Shown here one piece after another: positions 43,653 to 54,899 of a stretch of 64,000 nucleotides of DNA (position 1 is the stretch's first letter; each line of letters opens with the position of its first letter). Both the position numbers and the translations under genes were made by a program. The DNA lies in the NCBI GenBank assembly GCA_037952775.1, contig JBANAY010000003.1:7688001-7752000 (forward strand). Direction: 5' to 3'. Source of the stretch: Clonostachys chloroleuca. Lineage: Eukaryota; Ascomycota; Sordariomycetes; Hypocreales; Bionectriaceae. The notes beneath the pieces are model-generated. The model ran no database searches, was not told the DNA's origin, and saw nothing but the letters and a program-made list of their open reading frames with translations.

Positions 43653-44817
43653 ATGGCGACAACAGAACTACCGACAGTCAGGTGGGGCATCATTGGTATG
43701 TGGCAGTTATGCTATATTTCGGGTTTGGACTGACACGCTGGAAGCTACTGGACGGATCTCATCTTGGTTTGTCGAGGATCTTGTGATTAACAGACCAGAT
43801 GCCAAGGCCAACCATATAATCCAGGCCGTAGGAAGCTCCTCCGTAGAGAAGGGCAATGATTTTGTTGCTCGTCATTGTGGGAAGAGTAGCCCCAAAGTAT
43901 ATGGAGCGTACTCTCAGGTTTATGATGATCCTAATGTGGACATTGTATACATCGGCACGCCACACGCATTCCACAAGAAAAACTGTCTAGATGCAATTGC
44001 CAAAGGGAAAGCTGTGTTATGCGAAAAACCTCTAACGATCAATGCATGTGATGCGAGAGAGGTGTTTGATGCTGCAAGGGAGAGACATGTTTATGTTGCC
44101 GAGGCCATGTGGCTGAGACATCGCCCTTTGGTCCACGACCTGAGGAATTTGATCTACAAAGACAAGAGAATTGGAGAAGTCTTTCGGGCCTTCTCGGATT
44201 TCGGCGTGGAGATGAACATACCCAATTTGCCAGGAACTTCTCGATACAAGCAGCCGTCGCTTGGAGCTGGAAGTTTGTTGGACTTGGGAATCTATTCGAT
44301 GACATGGGCAATTCTTGCATTAGAAGAAGAGCCGGGATCTGATCCGGATGATCTCACCTTGGCCGGAGTACAAACGCACTGGCACGGCGTCGAGGTGACG
44401 AGCAGTGCGCTTTTACGTTATGCATCAACAGGCCGCCAGGGTATCGTCACTTCAACTACCATGACAAACGGGAACCCGGATATGCTGGCTCGAATTCAAG
44501 GAACCCACGGATCCATAGAGGTCCAAGGCCCTTTCCCTGCTAGGCCGACTTCTTTCACAATGTTTCCTAAATTTACTGATACCTTGGTTGACGGACTGGG
44601 CGATGGCGTCGTGATGAGGGGTGAAGGAATCAAGTTTGACTACCCACATCCTGGCAGAGGTTTCCATTTCGAGGCAGACAACACTGCTCTGGATTATGTT
44701 TCTGGGAGGTTGGAGAGCTCAATCGTGCCGTGGTCGGAGACAATACGGGTCATGGAGATTATGGATGAGCTGCGCAGCCAAGGAGGGACAAAATATGCCC
44801 AAGACTTTGACGCATGA
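43653..44817 (+). CDS. Gfo/Idh/MocA-family NAD(P) dehydrogenase (dihydrodiol dehydrogenase-like)
   Basis: Exon 1 (43653-43695) and exon 2 (43745-44817) give 371 aa. The 49-nt intron has branch CTGAC and rebuilds the Rossmann motif WGIIGATGRISSWF. The family hallmarks follow: VYIGTPHAFH, the catalytic Lys in LCEKPLTINA, and EAMWLRHRPL in the start of the C-terminal domain, then GAGSLLDLGIYS. Relatives oxidise trans-dihydrodiols or aldoses such as D-xylose with NADP. In this block it may process a hydroxylated ring or a sugar moiety, but that is a guess. Confidence 0.88.
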
Positions 44818-45340
44818 TAAATACAACATGCTTAGACTGATTGATGACCTTCTTTGCTTTGCCTTGGTTGTTATCACATGTCTCGTGAGTTCATGCTGTT
44901 TTCGTGCCCGGGTTGGAAATCTTTCACTCAGCCGATGCCGATATTCCGTTCTCTATCTGGCGACAGCTCTTAGTCGAAAGAATGATGGCCGAGCATCTCT
45001 ACAGTCCGCAGGGCCATCTACTTGACACGTGGGGTAGGATCTAGGAGATAACCGGTAATATGGCGGCCGTTGAATCCATAGTCTGGTTGTAAGTAACACT
45101 TCGGCCATCGTCGCCCGACGGCACGTAGCGGAGTCTGCGGGGCAGACGATGAATGGCCTATCTTAGTCACGACGCACTGAAACGGGTTAATGCTACTGCT
45201 CGAAATCCCGATAACTAGTTGGTTACGTGCCGAAAAGTAATGTAGATAGACGTCTTGGAAAGAGTGATAATTATAATGCAAGGGCTTCCAGAGGCTGGTC
45301 AAGCCCAACCATCATTGTCTGAAAACCAAACGTCATCACT
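44818..45340. promoter_or_regulatory. Promoter region of the P450 gene
   Basis: 520 bp without a supported gene. Copies of the shared element lie at 44987-44992 (GGCCGA) and 45101-45106 (TCGGCC). Confidence 0.45.
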
Positions 45341-46864
45341 ATGGCTATTCAACAACTCCTTGTCGAAGCTTCGCAAGCACCAGTTCACTACTGGGTTGCT
45401 GCTTTGCTTGCCCCTTTCCTTGCATGTACCCTCGGAACGGTTATTTACCGACTTGGTCCTTTGCATCCATTTGCCGAAATCCCCGGCCCTGTGCTCAACC
45501 GAATTACCTATGCCCCTCTCGTCTGGCATTCCTACAAGGGAGACGAGGCTCAATATGTCCACAAGCTCCATCAACGTTACGGAAACACTATTCGTATAGC
45601 CCCGTCATCGGTTGACTTTACGGAAGTAGCCGCACTGAAAGGCATCTACCTCGAAAAAGGGGGCTTCTATAAGTCCCGTTACTACAACAACTTCGACATC
45701 GATGGCCACGCCTCGATTTTCAGCAACACAGACTTGGCGAGCCGTGCAGCACGTGCCAAGGTTGTTTTACCGCTATTCAGCATCACCAGCGTGAAGGCAG
45801 GCTATAAGCCATTCAAGGACAGCCTCCGTAGATATCTCAAAAGGTTTAAAGACGAGAAGGAAACTGGCCGTGTCAATGTGCTGGATCTTGCACGGGGCAT
45901 GTCCATCGACGCAGTCACGGAGTACCTCTTCGGAATTAGGTACGGGGCTTTCAAAGACGAAGAAGAGTCTGGAGCATCAACATCTGTTAAGGCAACCTGC
46001 GAGCCTAAGATGAGTGCCAGTGACGTCGTGGACAACTTCATCTCAACTTCCCGTCTGTGGTACCTCTCTGTGTGGCTTTACAACATTGCCGACAAACTCG
46101 ATAGAATAATATACCCCAACCCTGGCGCCGAGGTGAGCACGGAAATCGTCAATGAGTACGCGGATCGTGTCATTGTAGCTGCGCAAGAGGAAATTACACA
46201 AGAAAAGGACAAGTCGCAACTCACATTTCCTGCTCGACTTCTCTATACTGGGATTTCACCAGAGGAGACTCGCTCTCATTGTAAGGATATTATCTTTGCT
46301 GGGACGGATACTATCGGCATGAACTTGGCAACCGTGTGCTTCATGCTCGCCAAATACCCTCGTGTCTACGATAGGCTGTATGAAGAAGTGAGCGGTGCGG
46401 AGATCGAAAAGGAGGAAGACATTCAAGTGCTACCATACTTGAACGCTGTAGTAAAGGAGGGCCTACGGATGAGCATGACAAATCCTTGTCGTCTGCCCCG
46501 GGAGGTCCCTGAGAGAGGATGGACGTACAAGGAGACATACTATCCTCCCGGTACTATTGTGTCATGCTCAGCTTATGAGATGCACTTTTCTGCCGAGATG
46601 TTCGAGAAGCCATTCGAGTTCATTCCTGAGAGATGGAACTCTGCGACAGACGATATGAACAAGAGCATGATGGCCTTTGGTCTAGGCAACCGCCAATGCA
46701 TTGCCAGGGGCATGTCCATGCTTGATATGCATGATGTTGTCTATCACTTGGTGAAAGAGGATGTTCTACGAGGCGCCAAACCTGTAAGGGAGCGCATAGA
46801 GATCCTCGAAGGCTTCTCATCCAAGGTTGTTGAAGGTCATGTTGACTTGATATGGGATAACTGA
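45341..46864 (+). CDS. Cytochrome P450 monooxygenase, 507 aa
   Basis: An intronless frame. An N-terminal membrane anchor (about residues 17-38) is followed by FAEIPGP, the I-helix FAGTDTIG near 322, the K-helix EGLRM near 366, the PERW motif and the heme loop FGLGNRQCIARG near 455, where Cys ligates the iron. The heme loop has Ala-Arg-Gly after Cys-Ile, within normal variation. It resembles fungal secondary-metabolism P450s near the isotrichodermin-hydroxylase type. Most fungal P450 genes have introns, so the intronless state is mildly unusual. An ER-bound hydroxylation role in the block is inferred. Confidence 0.95.
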   Translation: MAIQQLLVEASQAPVHYWVAALLAPFLACTLGTVIYRLGPLHPFAEIPGPVLNRITYAPLVWHSYKGDEAQYVHKLHQRYGNTIRIAPSSVDFTEVAALKGIYLEKGGFYKSRYYNNFDIDGHASIFSNTDLASRAARAKVVLPLFSITSVKAGYKPFKDSLRRYLKRFKDEKETGRVNVLDLARGMSIDAVTEYLFGIRYGAFKDEEESGASTSVKATCEPKMSASDVVDNFISTSRLWYLSVWLYNIADKLDRIIYPNPGAEVSTEIVNEYADRVIVAAQEEITQEKDKSQLTFPARLLYTGISPEETRSHCKDIIFAGTDTIGMNLATVCFMLAKYPRVYDRLYEEVSGAEIEKEEDIQVLPYLNAVVKEGLRMSMTNPCRLPREVPERGWTYKETYYPPGTIVSCSAYEMHFSAEMFEKPFEFIPERWNSATDDMNKSMMAFGLGNRQCIARGMSMLDMHDVVYHLVKEDVLRGAKPVRERIEILEGFSSKVVEGHVDLIWDN

Positions 46865-47090
46865 AAGAGGAAGAAAACAGATATCGGACAGTGTATTAAA
46901 TGAATGCAATTTAGTGAATGATTGGAGCTTCCAAATTGGTCGTGGTAAAGTGTAACTCCCTCTCGTTAACAACGTAACTTGAAAAGTTTCTTCCTAAGAC
47001 ACCTTTTATTGTGCTTATTGTGTTAGAATGACACAAATAAATTATAAAATATAGCGAAAGGGACATGGTATCAGTATATTAACTTCTAAG
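46865..47090. other. Short convergent spacer
   Basis: AT-rich 3' spacer between the P450 and the amidohydrolase, with no gene. Confidence 0.5.
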
Positions 47091-48558
47091 CTACAAATTT
47101 GACTTGCCTCGTGCTTTGTCATAACGCACAACCGCCCCAAGTAGCACGTCTGCTGAAGTGATACAGTCTTCGGGGCTGCAATATTCGTCTGGAGTGTGGC
47201 TCATTCCCTCTCGTGTCACCGCAAAGATCATGGCAGATGGGCATCTCTTGCTTGCGTTACAGCTATCATGACCAGCACCGCTTGTCAAGTATGTCCATAG
47301 CTTTCGACCACTAGCTGCTTCTTCGAATCGAGCGCAAACTTCGCCGGCCGACTCTTCAATAGCAGCAATGCAACCCTTATCGAACTGTACTGCCATATTT
47401 TCTGTGAGGGTGGTCCATTTAACCTCAACACCACGCTCACTTTCCTCCTTGGCCACTTTTTCGAAAACCTCTCGGCAGCGCGAGACCATCTTGGCGAGAA
47501 GTTCGTCGCTTGGGTGGCGCGCATCCAGAGTGAACCGCACGGTATGTGCCATCGTATTGACGCTGCCCGGCTCAGCACGGAAGATACCTGTGGTGACGAG
47601 ACCAGAAAACTCCTTCGCTGCCTTGTTTGATTCTACTATCATCTTAGCCGCAGCCAGAAGTGCATCTCTACGCGCAGAGAGCGGAGTCGTGCCAGCATGG
47701 CTATCTCGACCCTTGACCTCGATTTCGTACCAGTTGTATGCCTGGGCGCCAGTGACAATACCAACTTTGAGACCTCCGTCCTCCAAGATAGGTCCTTGTT
47801 CGATGTGAATTTCAAAATGGGCAGCCATTGGCTGTGCAATATACGAAGCAGGTACCTCGCCAAGGAAACCTATCCGCTCAAGCTCCTGCTTGAGAGTCTG
47901 CGGCTTCTGACCAGCAGTTGCCGTTACCTCCTTGCAGTTCCAGGCAGTTTCAAGTGGGATTTCCCCCGCCCAAACCGCCGAGGAGACGGTCACCATAGGA
48001 AAGCGGGCGCCCTCTTCACTAAACTTCATGTCAAAATTTTTGAGGCAAACTTGGAGAGGCACGACTTACTTGGTCCAGTTCACCAACCCCACGGGGCCTT
48101 CAGTCTGATGATCATGTTCATGGAGCGTTCTCAGGACCTCTAGGCCGGCAATCACGCCAAGTATCCCATCATATCTTCCTCCCGTTGGCTGGGTATCAAG
48201 ATGAGAGCCCATCATGACAGGTGGGATGGTATTGTTTTTTCCGGGCCGGAATACGAACATGTTTCCCATCTGATCGACTGTAACTTTGCAGCCAAGGGCC
48301 TTTGCTTGCTCTATTAACCAGTGCCTCACTCTCTTATCATCGTCATTGAGGGCTAGGCGAGCCATGCCCGTCTCCGTCTCATGTCTGCCGTTCCCATCAG
48401 TCTCCAATTTTATCTGTAGTATATAGTGATACTCACGTTCCCCAAGGGTGCGCCTTGCCAAATTCACATGTGGAATGGAGCGTCTCCATCAATCTAGTTC
48501 CATTGACCCTCAGAGGGCAGGCCCCTCCTTCGGAATACGAGGCAGTTTGATGCGACAT
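47091..48558 (-). CDS. M20-family N-carbamoyl-amino-acid/allantoate-type amidohydrolase (Zn)
   Basis: Three exons (48558-48437, 48384-48070, 48018-47091) give 454 aa. Exon joins rebuild LHSTCEFGKAHPWGTHETETG and VNWTNEEGARFP. Metal-binding blocks of the hydantoinase/carbamoylase group are clear: GSHLDTQPTGGRYDG (His and Asp), NEEG (Glu), HFEIHIEQGP (His and Glu), GRDSHAGTTP in the dimer domain, TSGAGHDS and the last His in MSHTPDEYC. These enzymes hydrolyse N-carbamoyl groups of ring-opened hydantoins, dihydropyrimidines or allantoate, releasing CO2 and ammonia. It reads the same way as the DUF1989-CE4 gene upstream of it, which would be the ring-opening partner. Confidence 0.92.
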
Positions 48559-49262
48559 TTCAAGAGGATCGGATCGTGTGACTCGAAAACAACAAGTTTT
48601 GGGGATGTTGTGTTCCTATTCTATTGCCATTGAATCTTATAACAAACGTTCTGACATACCTCTTCACATTATGGATGGCTAAATTGGGAATCTGGCGTCG
48701 GTTCCATCTAAGGGGGCGGCCATTGATCCCGAAGTTGGGCGACGGTCGGCCACATGTAAATGGTTGATTGGGCTAACAGATAGGGCTTGAACACGGCCAC
48801 CAGCTTTCGGCCGTCTGTTTCCAGGCTTTAGTCAGCCGCCGATAGGTCCTCAGGCGTCCTACCATCCTCATGAGACACTTTCATCCATTTCCAGAGTCTC
48901 CGACTTCAGAAGCTGGATGAGATTAGAGAATGGTAACTGCTGATCGTTCTTCTCAACTTCATACTTACTTCTCATATGAACTCAAATCCTATAGAATTTT
49001 AGACGCCTAAGTATCATTCTTAGCTTATATTGCTCTGAAAATCTCTTTAATCTACTTCTAAATATGGGAGAGAACTTATAGTGTGGCAGAAAAAAATGGC
49101 ATATAAACATATGGTCATTCTGCGCTGGTTGGTACCTTATACTTGCTATATCTTCTGAATATTCAAATAGCATGATCTTATCATAGGAATTAAACGATTA
49201 TAAATCACTTATCGGTAAAATTTATTGATGAAAGACGAAGTTAGATAATTCATACCTTAAAC
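48559..49262. promoter_or_regulatory. Intergenic with TCGGCC elements and an AT-rich part
   Basis: Elements at 48746-48751 and 48807-48812 lie 190-250 bp upstream of the amidohydrolase start. The half nearest the DUF1989-CE4 3' end (about 48960-49260) is strongly AT-rich. No gene. Confidence 0.5.
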
Positions 49263-50988
49263 TTACTGTTTATGAGCCCGTTCCTGACATGCCAGCCAGG
49301 CAGCTGCAATATCCTCGCACTTGCAAAACTCCACCGCCTCACCAAAGCCCTTAAGCCAGCCAATGAACCGATCCACCATTCCGATGATGTGAGCTAGCCC
49401 AGTAACGTCGGGATGAACGAGGATGGGGAAGATGAAGTCGGCAGCGTCGGTACCCTCGAGAGTGCCTTGCTCCCAGAGCCACATGAATTTGTCCTTCCAC
49501 ATCTGCTCGACGACTGATGTCGAGACGTAGCCCATACTGTTGGGGAGATGAGGGAGATACATCATCGGCATCATATCTTCATTATACCAACCGCAAGGTA
49601 GCTCAACCAGGGGGTGCTGGCCCTCAGGATATCCCTGGGAGGCAATCGTTGAAGGCTGCAACCAGGATGAAGCTGGCTTGGACCAATCAATGTGGTTGAT
49701 TGGGGGATCATTTGGTGTAAAGTATGGCTGAGAATCGTGGTGCATCAAAGAAGAGTCGTAAAGGAATCCATGCTCTCTCAGCAGCTTGACTGTGGTCTCC
49801 CGAATGGTGTACATGGGAGCGCGATAGCCCTTGGGCTTTTTGCCGGTGAGTTTCGTTGCAACATCGATACTGGAGCTCGTCGTCAGCCAAGGATTTAACA
49901 GTAAGGTAGGTTTTATCGTCCTACTTACCACTTCAGCAAGACCTCACGCTCCTGTTCTTCCGTCATCTGATAGATGCCCTCATGAGCGTAACCGTGCAGC
50001 GCGACCTCAGCACCAGCCTCAACCACAGCTTTGGCGGCATCGGGGAAAGTCTCTGCGGTATGGCCGGGGATAAACCACGTCATCTTATTGGCAATGTCGT
50101 GCTTCTTAAAAAGGCGAAGAAGACGGAATACACCGACCTGGCCGGCGAATACGCCAGAGCTATAATCAGCCATGTTGTTGTCTTTGTGGCAGCCCGTTCC
50201 AAGCCAATGTGAAACGGCATCAAAGTCTACTGAGAATGCGATCTTGACCTTGCGGGAGGGAAGCGTGAGCTGTGGTACAAGAGCAGTTGAGGGTACAACT
50301 CCCTCAACAATCTGATACTCACAATCCCTCGGTGTACCGCCGTTGACTGGATCTAGGTCTTGGGGACATGAACTCATCACGATAATCAGATCCTTCTCAG
50401 CCTTGAAGGTAACATACTGGCCCTTCTGACTAACTGGCGCTTTGATTGAAACGTTCCCCTGGTGATCAATAGGAATGTTCATGAACAAATTGAGAGGATC
50501 GGGGACCCAATCATCGGCGATAGAGAAATTGGGAAAGTTGTCCTTGAGAGCCTAGAAAAATATGTTAGTGGCCACGGTGCAAAATGGATGTTCATGCTGC
50601 TTCCGGTCGCCATTCTTGTCGATTTAATTGAAGTTTCACTGACCTTGTGCATGTTGTCGGTACAGTTGTCATGGTATCCCTGGAAGCCTTGCATGCGATA
50701 TCTCTCCTTGTCACAAGCAGACCAGATCATATCGTGCACTCCAGGAGACGTATCCTCTATCAATGTAAGGATTGGCTGCCGTCGGGTGCTGTACAGCTTG
50801 TCGCCCTTGCCAATGGCAACTTTGAGCAGGATCGTTCTGCAGTGTACCATTGATAGAAAGTCATTGGGGTCAGCAGGGTTGAATGCCCAAAAGTCGACCA
50901 CCTGCTGCCCAAAGGTGTTGATAACCTTGACAGTCTGGCCGGCCTTGACCTCAAAGGTCACAGCTTGACGAGCAGGGATGATGGGCAT
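49263..50988 (-). CDS. DUF1989 - CE4 polysaccharide-deacetylase/PuuE-like fusion protein
   Basis: Three exons (50988-50644, 50551-49929, 49869-49263) give 524 aa. Residues 1 to about 195 are DUF1989 (urea-carboxylase-associated family): IPARQAVTFEVKAGQ, GQQVVDFWAFN, STRRQPIL and CPQDLDPVNGG. In bacteria DUF1989 proteins include carboxyguanidine deiminase subunits. Residues about 215-524 are a CE4 hydrolase with the FSVDFDAVSHW Asp motif, the metal-binding HxxxH in ALHGYAHEG and GYRAPMYTI, closest in character to PuuE-type cyclic amidohydrolases (allantoinase-like) rather than chitin deacetylases. No signal peptide is present, so it is cytosolic. Ring opening of a cyclic ureide plus a guanidine- or urea-like step is the inferred job. 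Confidence 0.88.
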
Positions 50989-51762
50989 TGTGGAGTGTGT
51001 TCTATATCTCGCTGTTTCTCGCCTAAATTTACTTCCAAATAGCTAGGGAGATGACAATTTTTCCTTAGCGGTTTTCTTAAGCGAGGCACACTGTGATTGA
51101 AATCCCCTGCTCAAGATATATTTGAGCTTGGAACAGTGATCCGGTGGTCCGCAGAGCTATGCGATGTGGGAGCAATCTCGAGTTGGCCGGGCACACTATG
51201 ATGGCCGAAAGCAGTTGGAGTGCCCCTCATGCGACATGGCCGTCAAAGCCGAAAGGTTACCCTATCATGTGATTGGCTACGAAAGGAGGAACCTATCAGA
51301 ATAGATCTTATAGCGGATGTAATAGGATACCGTAGGTGTCGATCTCACTGCCACATACTCTCTGGAGTCTTCAGGGGTTCAGATGGCCGAAAGCCGCCGC
51401 CTTTCTCACCATTACACACGTTACTTGGCAGTAGCAGCGATACCCATCGAGTTTTGATTTTCCAACATGAAAAGATAAGGGAGATATTATTGCCTTTCGG
51501 CGGGCGGCCAGCCTACTTATAGTCACCAGCGGTCCAAGTAGGTACATGTAAAACATACCAATCGCACCCACAGTTGCCATCGAGCGATGGCTAGGATATC
51601 GTATATATTTTCAGCTTCTATATCAATATTGAGAGGACCAAACATAGGAGGAATCTAGTCTAGACTTTTTCACCCGATATTCGTAAATTTGATAATGTAC
51701 TTATGCACGGATTTCATGGCAATGGGCAGAAGCTCCAATTCTTCCCTTTGGGGTTATTCTAC
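50989..51762. promoter_or_regulatory. Promoter region of the DUF1989-CE4 gene
   Basis: 770 bp with no gene. ATGGCCGAAA occurs twice (51201-51210, 51383-51392), carrying the shared GGCCGA core. Confidence 0.5.
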
Positions 51763-52773
51763 TTATTCCTTTGTGGGCTTCCAGCTCACGCCGAGCCCAA
51801 GTGCTATATCTATCTTGGCCGAGTTTCGAGACATCTCCTCTCCCATCCAAAGATGACCGGTCTTGTCCAAGTCCTCCTCAATATCCCAACCCTCGCCACC
51901 TTCCACGTACACCGCTATTCCTGTCGCAGCAGTGCCGTCGGCCTTCTTAGGGGTAGAAGCAAGAGTCAAAACATGTTCTGCCACATGATAAGCCTCATTC
52001 ACTGGCAGGCCATGGGCCACCCAAAGGTCATGGACAGCGGACCCCATGATTGTGTTGACATGGGATGGGTTGACCATATTGATACGAATGCCATATTTCT
52101 TGCTCATCAGGCTCTTAGTGCTACGGAACAGACCCATAACACCATGCTTAGTAGGTCCGTAGACGAAGAGGCCGGCCTGCTCCTTAAATGATGCGATGGA
52201 GCCGACGATAGTTAGCGACTTGTCCTTGCCATCTTCATTGCCTTGTCTCAGAAAAACAGCAGCAATACGGGCAAAATACAAGACACCAGTGAAGTTGACA
52301 TCGATGATGACGGTAGGAGGCGGGGTCTCGATTGTGTCAAGATTCAGACTCTCGTCATACCAGTTCAGGCTCTCAGTGACTGCTGCGCATGAAATGGCAT
52401 GATCGATCCGTCCATGGGCCTTGTAGGCAGCTTTGAACAAAGCCAAGTTGTCATCATACTTCCGGGCGTCAAATGGGATAGCCACGAGACTGTTAGCAGC
52501 GGAGGGGTTCTCTGCTCTTAAGGCCGCAATCACTTTGTCGGAGCCAGCCTGGTCAATGTCTCCGAAGAAAACATGCGCTCCGACGGCGAACAGATATCGA
52601 ACGATCGACTCTGCAACCCCTCGCGCGCCACCTAAGATGATTTAGTCTCGATAATTGAACGTAGTACCCCTCCTTCCCGTGAACAGGGGCGTATGAGGCC
52701 ACATACCGGTCAACACGAACACCTGGTCTTTCAAGGCGCCAAATGAATTGGGATCTCGATGGTAGGGCGGCAT
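51763..52773 (-). CDS. Short-chain dehydrogenase/reductase, 311 aa
   Basis: Exon 1 (52773-52707) and exon 2 (52631-51763) join to give the cofactor motif FVLTGGARGVAE. FGDIDQAG (acidic residue after beta-2, favouring NAD), ISCAAV in place of NNAG, the Ser in IVGSIAS and the catalytic YGPTK follow. NPSHVNTIMG matches the usual NPG segment. The replaced NNAG motif is unusual but seen in 15-PGDH-like fungal SDRs. It diverges from the glyoxalase gene and shares a 470-bp promoter region with it. Confidence 0.88.
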
Positions 52774-53243
52774 TTTGGCTTGATGGTAATGAGAAGTTGG
52801 AATTGACGATGGAATCAATGACGTTGTTTTCCTTTTATCAGATCATTGTAATTCGAGACAGCATATTTCTTCTGTAGAATAGACTCTTTAAAGCCAGCTC
52901 GTTTCACCCATGGCCGATGGAATCTTGCCCGACAGGGAATCATTTCCCAAGCCAACTTACGCCCTGTAGGTAGGTTATCTTTCCCAATGACTGGTTTCCT
53001 CATCCATGATGAAGCGATGCCGACGGCCAGTCGCGCCGGAGTAATGGCCGAAGCAAGATGGCCGAATGGTTAGACCCGCCTCGGTGAACAACCGGCGGCG
53101 CTGGAGAATTCGGCTTCTCAGGTTTAGGTTGTAAATATAGCTTGAAGCTGTATTGAAAATCATCATATTTCTATAGCAAGTTTGACTATTGACTCTATCT
53201 TAGAGTCCCCGTACCTGAGGACTTACCACACAATAAATGAAAC
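52774..53243. promoter_or_regulatory. Shared divergent promoter of SDR and glyoxalase
   Basis: GGCCGA cores at 52912-52917, 53046-53051 and 53060-53065. The last two are ATGGCCGAA repeats 14 bp apart. No gene. Confidence 0.55.
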
Positions 53244-53950
53244 ATGGATTCACCGTCACCGTTCCCAATAGGTCAATACCTTGCCAATGGCAACCGTACG
53301 GACCCACCATTACTTCCTGATGGCCCGACTACTGGGTTCAAGTTCAACCATATGATGATGAGAGTCAAAGACCCCGCTCGCTCCTTGAATTTCTACATCA
53401 AGTTAATGGGCATGCGGACAGTTTTCACCATCAATACCGGCCCCTTCACAATTTATTACCTAGGATATCCGCAAACAGACGCCCACCGCGCTGATCTGAA
53501 AGCATTCGGCGAAGAAACTGTGCCTAAGCTCGCACACACTCTGGGACTGTTGGAATTGTACCATGTCCACGGTACAGAGAAGAGTCCAGTGAAAATATCT
53601 ACCGGAAATCAGCCTCCAAATTTAGGATTTGGGCACTTGGGGTTTTCCGTCCCTGATGTTCCAAAAGCGCTGGAGCATCTTGTAAGCCATGGTGTGGAGG
53701 TTTTGAAACCACTTGGTGCTGCTTCCCGCTCTGATGTTCCGTTGAGTCAGTGGGAGGCAGACCGTGGTCTCGGTGTAGGCGAGCTACACCCTACGTATCA
53801 GACAATCTTCAAGCAAATTGCATTTGTGAAAGACCCCGTAAGTAGTTCCCAAAGTCCCTGTTGAATATAGGTGTGACTAACATGTCCTCAAACAAGGATG
53901 GTCACATTGTCGAACTTGTCCCTCAGAAAATGAACGCCCTGAACCCTTGA
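53244..53950 (+). CDS. Lactoylglutathione lyase (glyoxalase I)-like, 215 aa
   Basis: Exon 1 (53244-53837) and exon 2 (53897-53950) close in frame. This is a single VOC-fold unit with FNHMMMRVKDPARSLNFY-type opening, GMRTVFTI, then LELYHVHGTE (metal Glu region), GFGHLGFSVPD (metal His) and KDPDGHIVELVPQ (last metal Glu), which lies in the short second exon. Typical fungal GLO1 proteins have two such units (about 320 aa); this has one, like bacterial and human GLO1. It would isomerise a hemithioacetal of glutathione with methylglyoxal or another aldehyde. Within the block it may handle a reactive ring-cleavage aldehyde. Confidence 0.88.
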
Positions 53951-54899
53951 CATACGATAAGATCGGCGCTTCACGTCAACACATGTTTGCATAATTCAGA
54001 CATATCTAATACGGGTAAATATTTATCTAAATCAACCCAACACGTGCTTCTCAGTGGACAAAGTAAACGAACATCTCCATCGCAGTGTGATCGTAGTGGA
54101 GTAAGATAAGCCGATTATTAGCTTCCCTCCCGAAACTGTCAAGTGACAGACATGAGGCACACCAAAGCTCTTTTCACGCAAGTCAGGGGACCACATCTTC
54201 TTATTAATAATACTAAACGTAATAAGAAGTCGATACTATATTATTCTACAATTTTTTTTAGCTTGAGATTGTGGTTATTATTAGGTTAATTACTTTGATA
54301 TTGTGTTGAAATTCGACGCTGGTGTGCCATGTTTAATGTCAGTCGCTTGCCTGTTATTAACGAAGGTTGCACGATACTGTTGGTCTTGGTTTAGCATATT
54401 CTTATCGGGTAGCTGCAAAGATGGCTAGACTCATTAATCATGTCTTCATGGTACTTACGACGCGGATAATGTCATGCGAGGCTTTCTGGGCTGGCTTGAT
54501 AAAGATATGACATATGACTTGTCAGATAATTGGTTGTATTATTGTGTTGTGTGTTGTGTGGGCTCCGACGCCTGCATTCTCGGTTGGGCTACGCGCCCGA
54601 GATATGCAAATGGTGGGAAGTCACTTTCCTAGCTTTTTAGGGTCTAGAGAGATAAGGTACATGTTGGGTTTCTGACCCGAGTCTCCTAATTGACTAGCCG
54701 GAATTACTCCGTCCTCTGACATGACTCGCGTTATCTGTGTTTAACCTATCTTCGGCCGTTGTCGGCCGCCATCGGCATCTCTCCATTCTGTGACACCTGA
54801 TTTCCATCGCGATTTCACTAATAATAGAGACAACATGCAGCTACCATACATATAACAACTTCATGCATACAGGACAATCCACAATCCACCAATCGGCTC
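53951..54899. promoter_or_regulatory. Promoter region of the Fcy-type permease
   Basis: 950 bp, no gene. Two direct copies TTCGGCCGT and GTCGGCCGC (cores 54752-54757 and 54762-54767) lie 10 bp apart, about 140 bp before the start codon. An AT-rich part lies near 54190-54300. Confidence 0.55.

Noticed and set aside
44818..45025. Possible extra exon after the Gfo/Idh stop
   Set aside because: The downstream frame lacks acceptor logic and family similarity; the protein already ends normally.
48960..49260. AT-rich block, considered as a RIP-mutated repeat or transposon relic
   Set aside because: No recognisable transposon protein, terminal repeats or duplicate elsewhere in the window; dinucleotide ratios would have to be computed.
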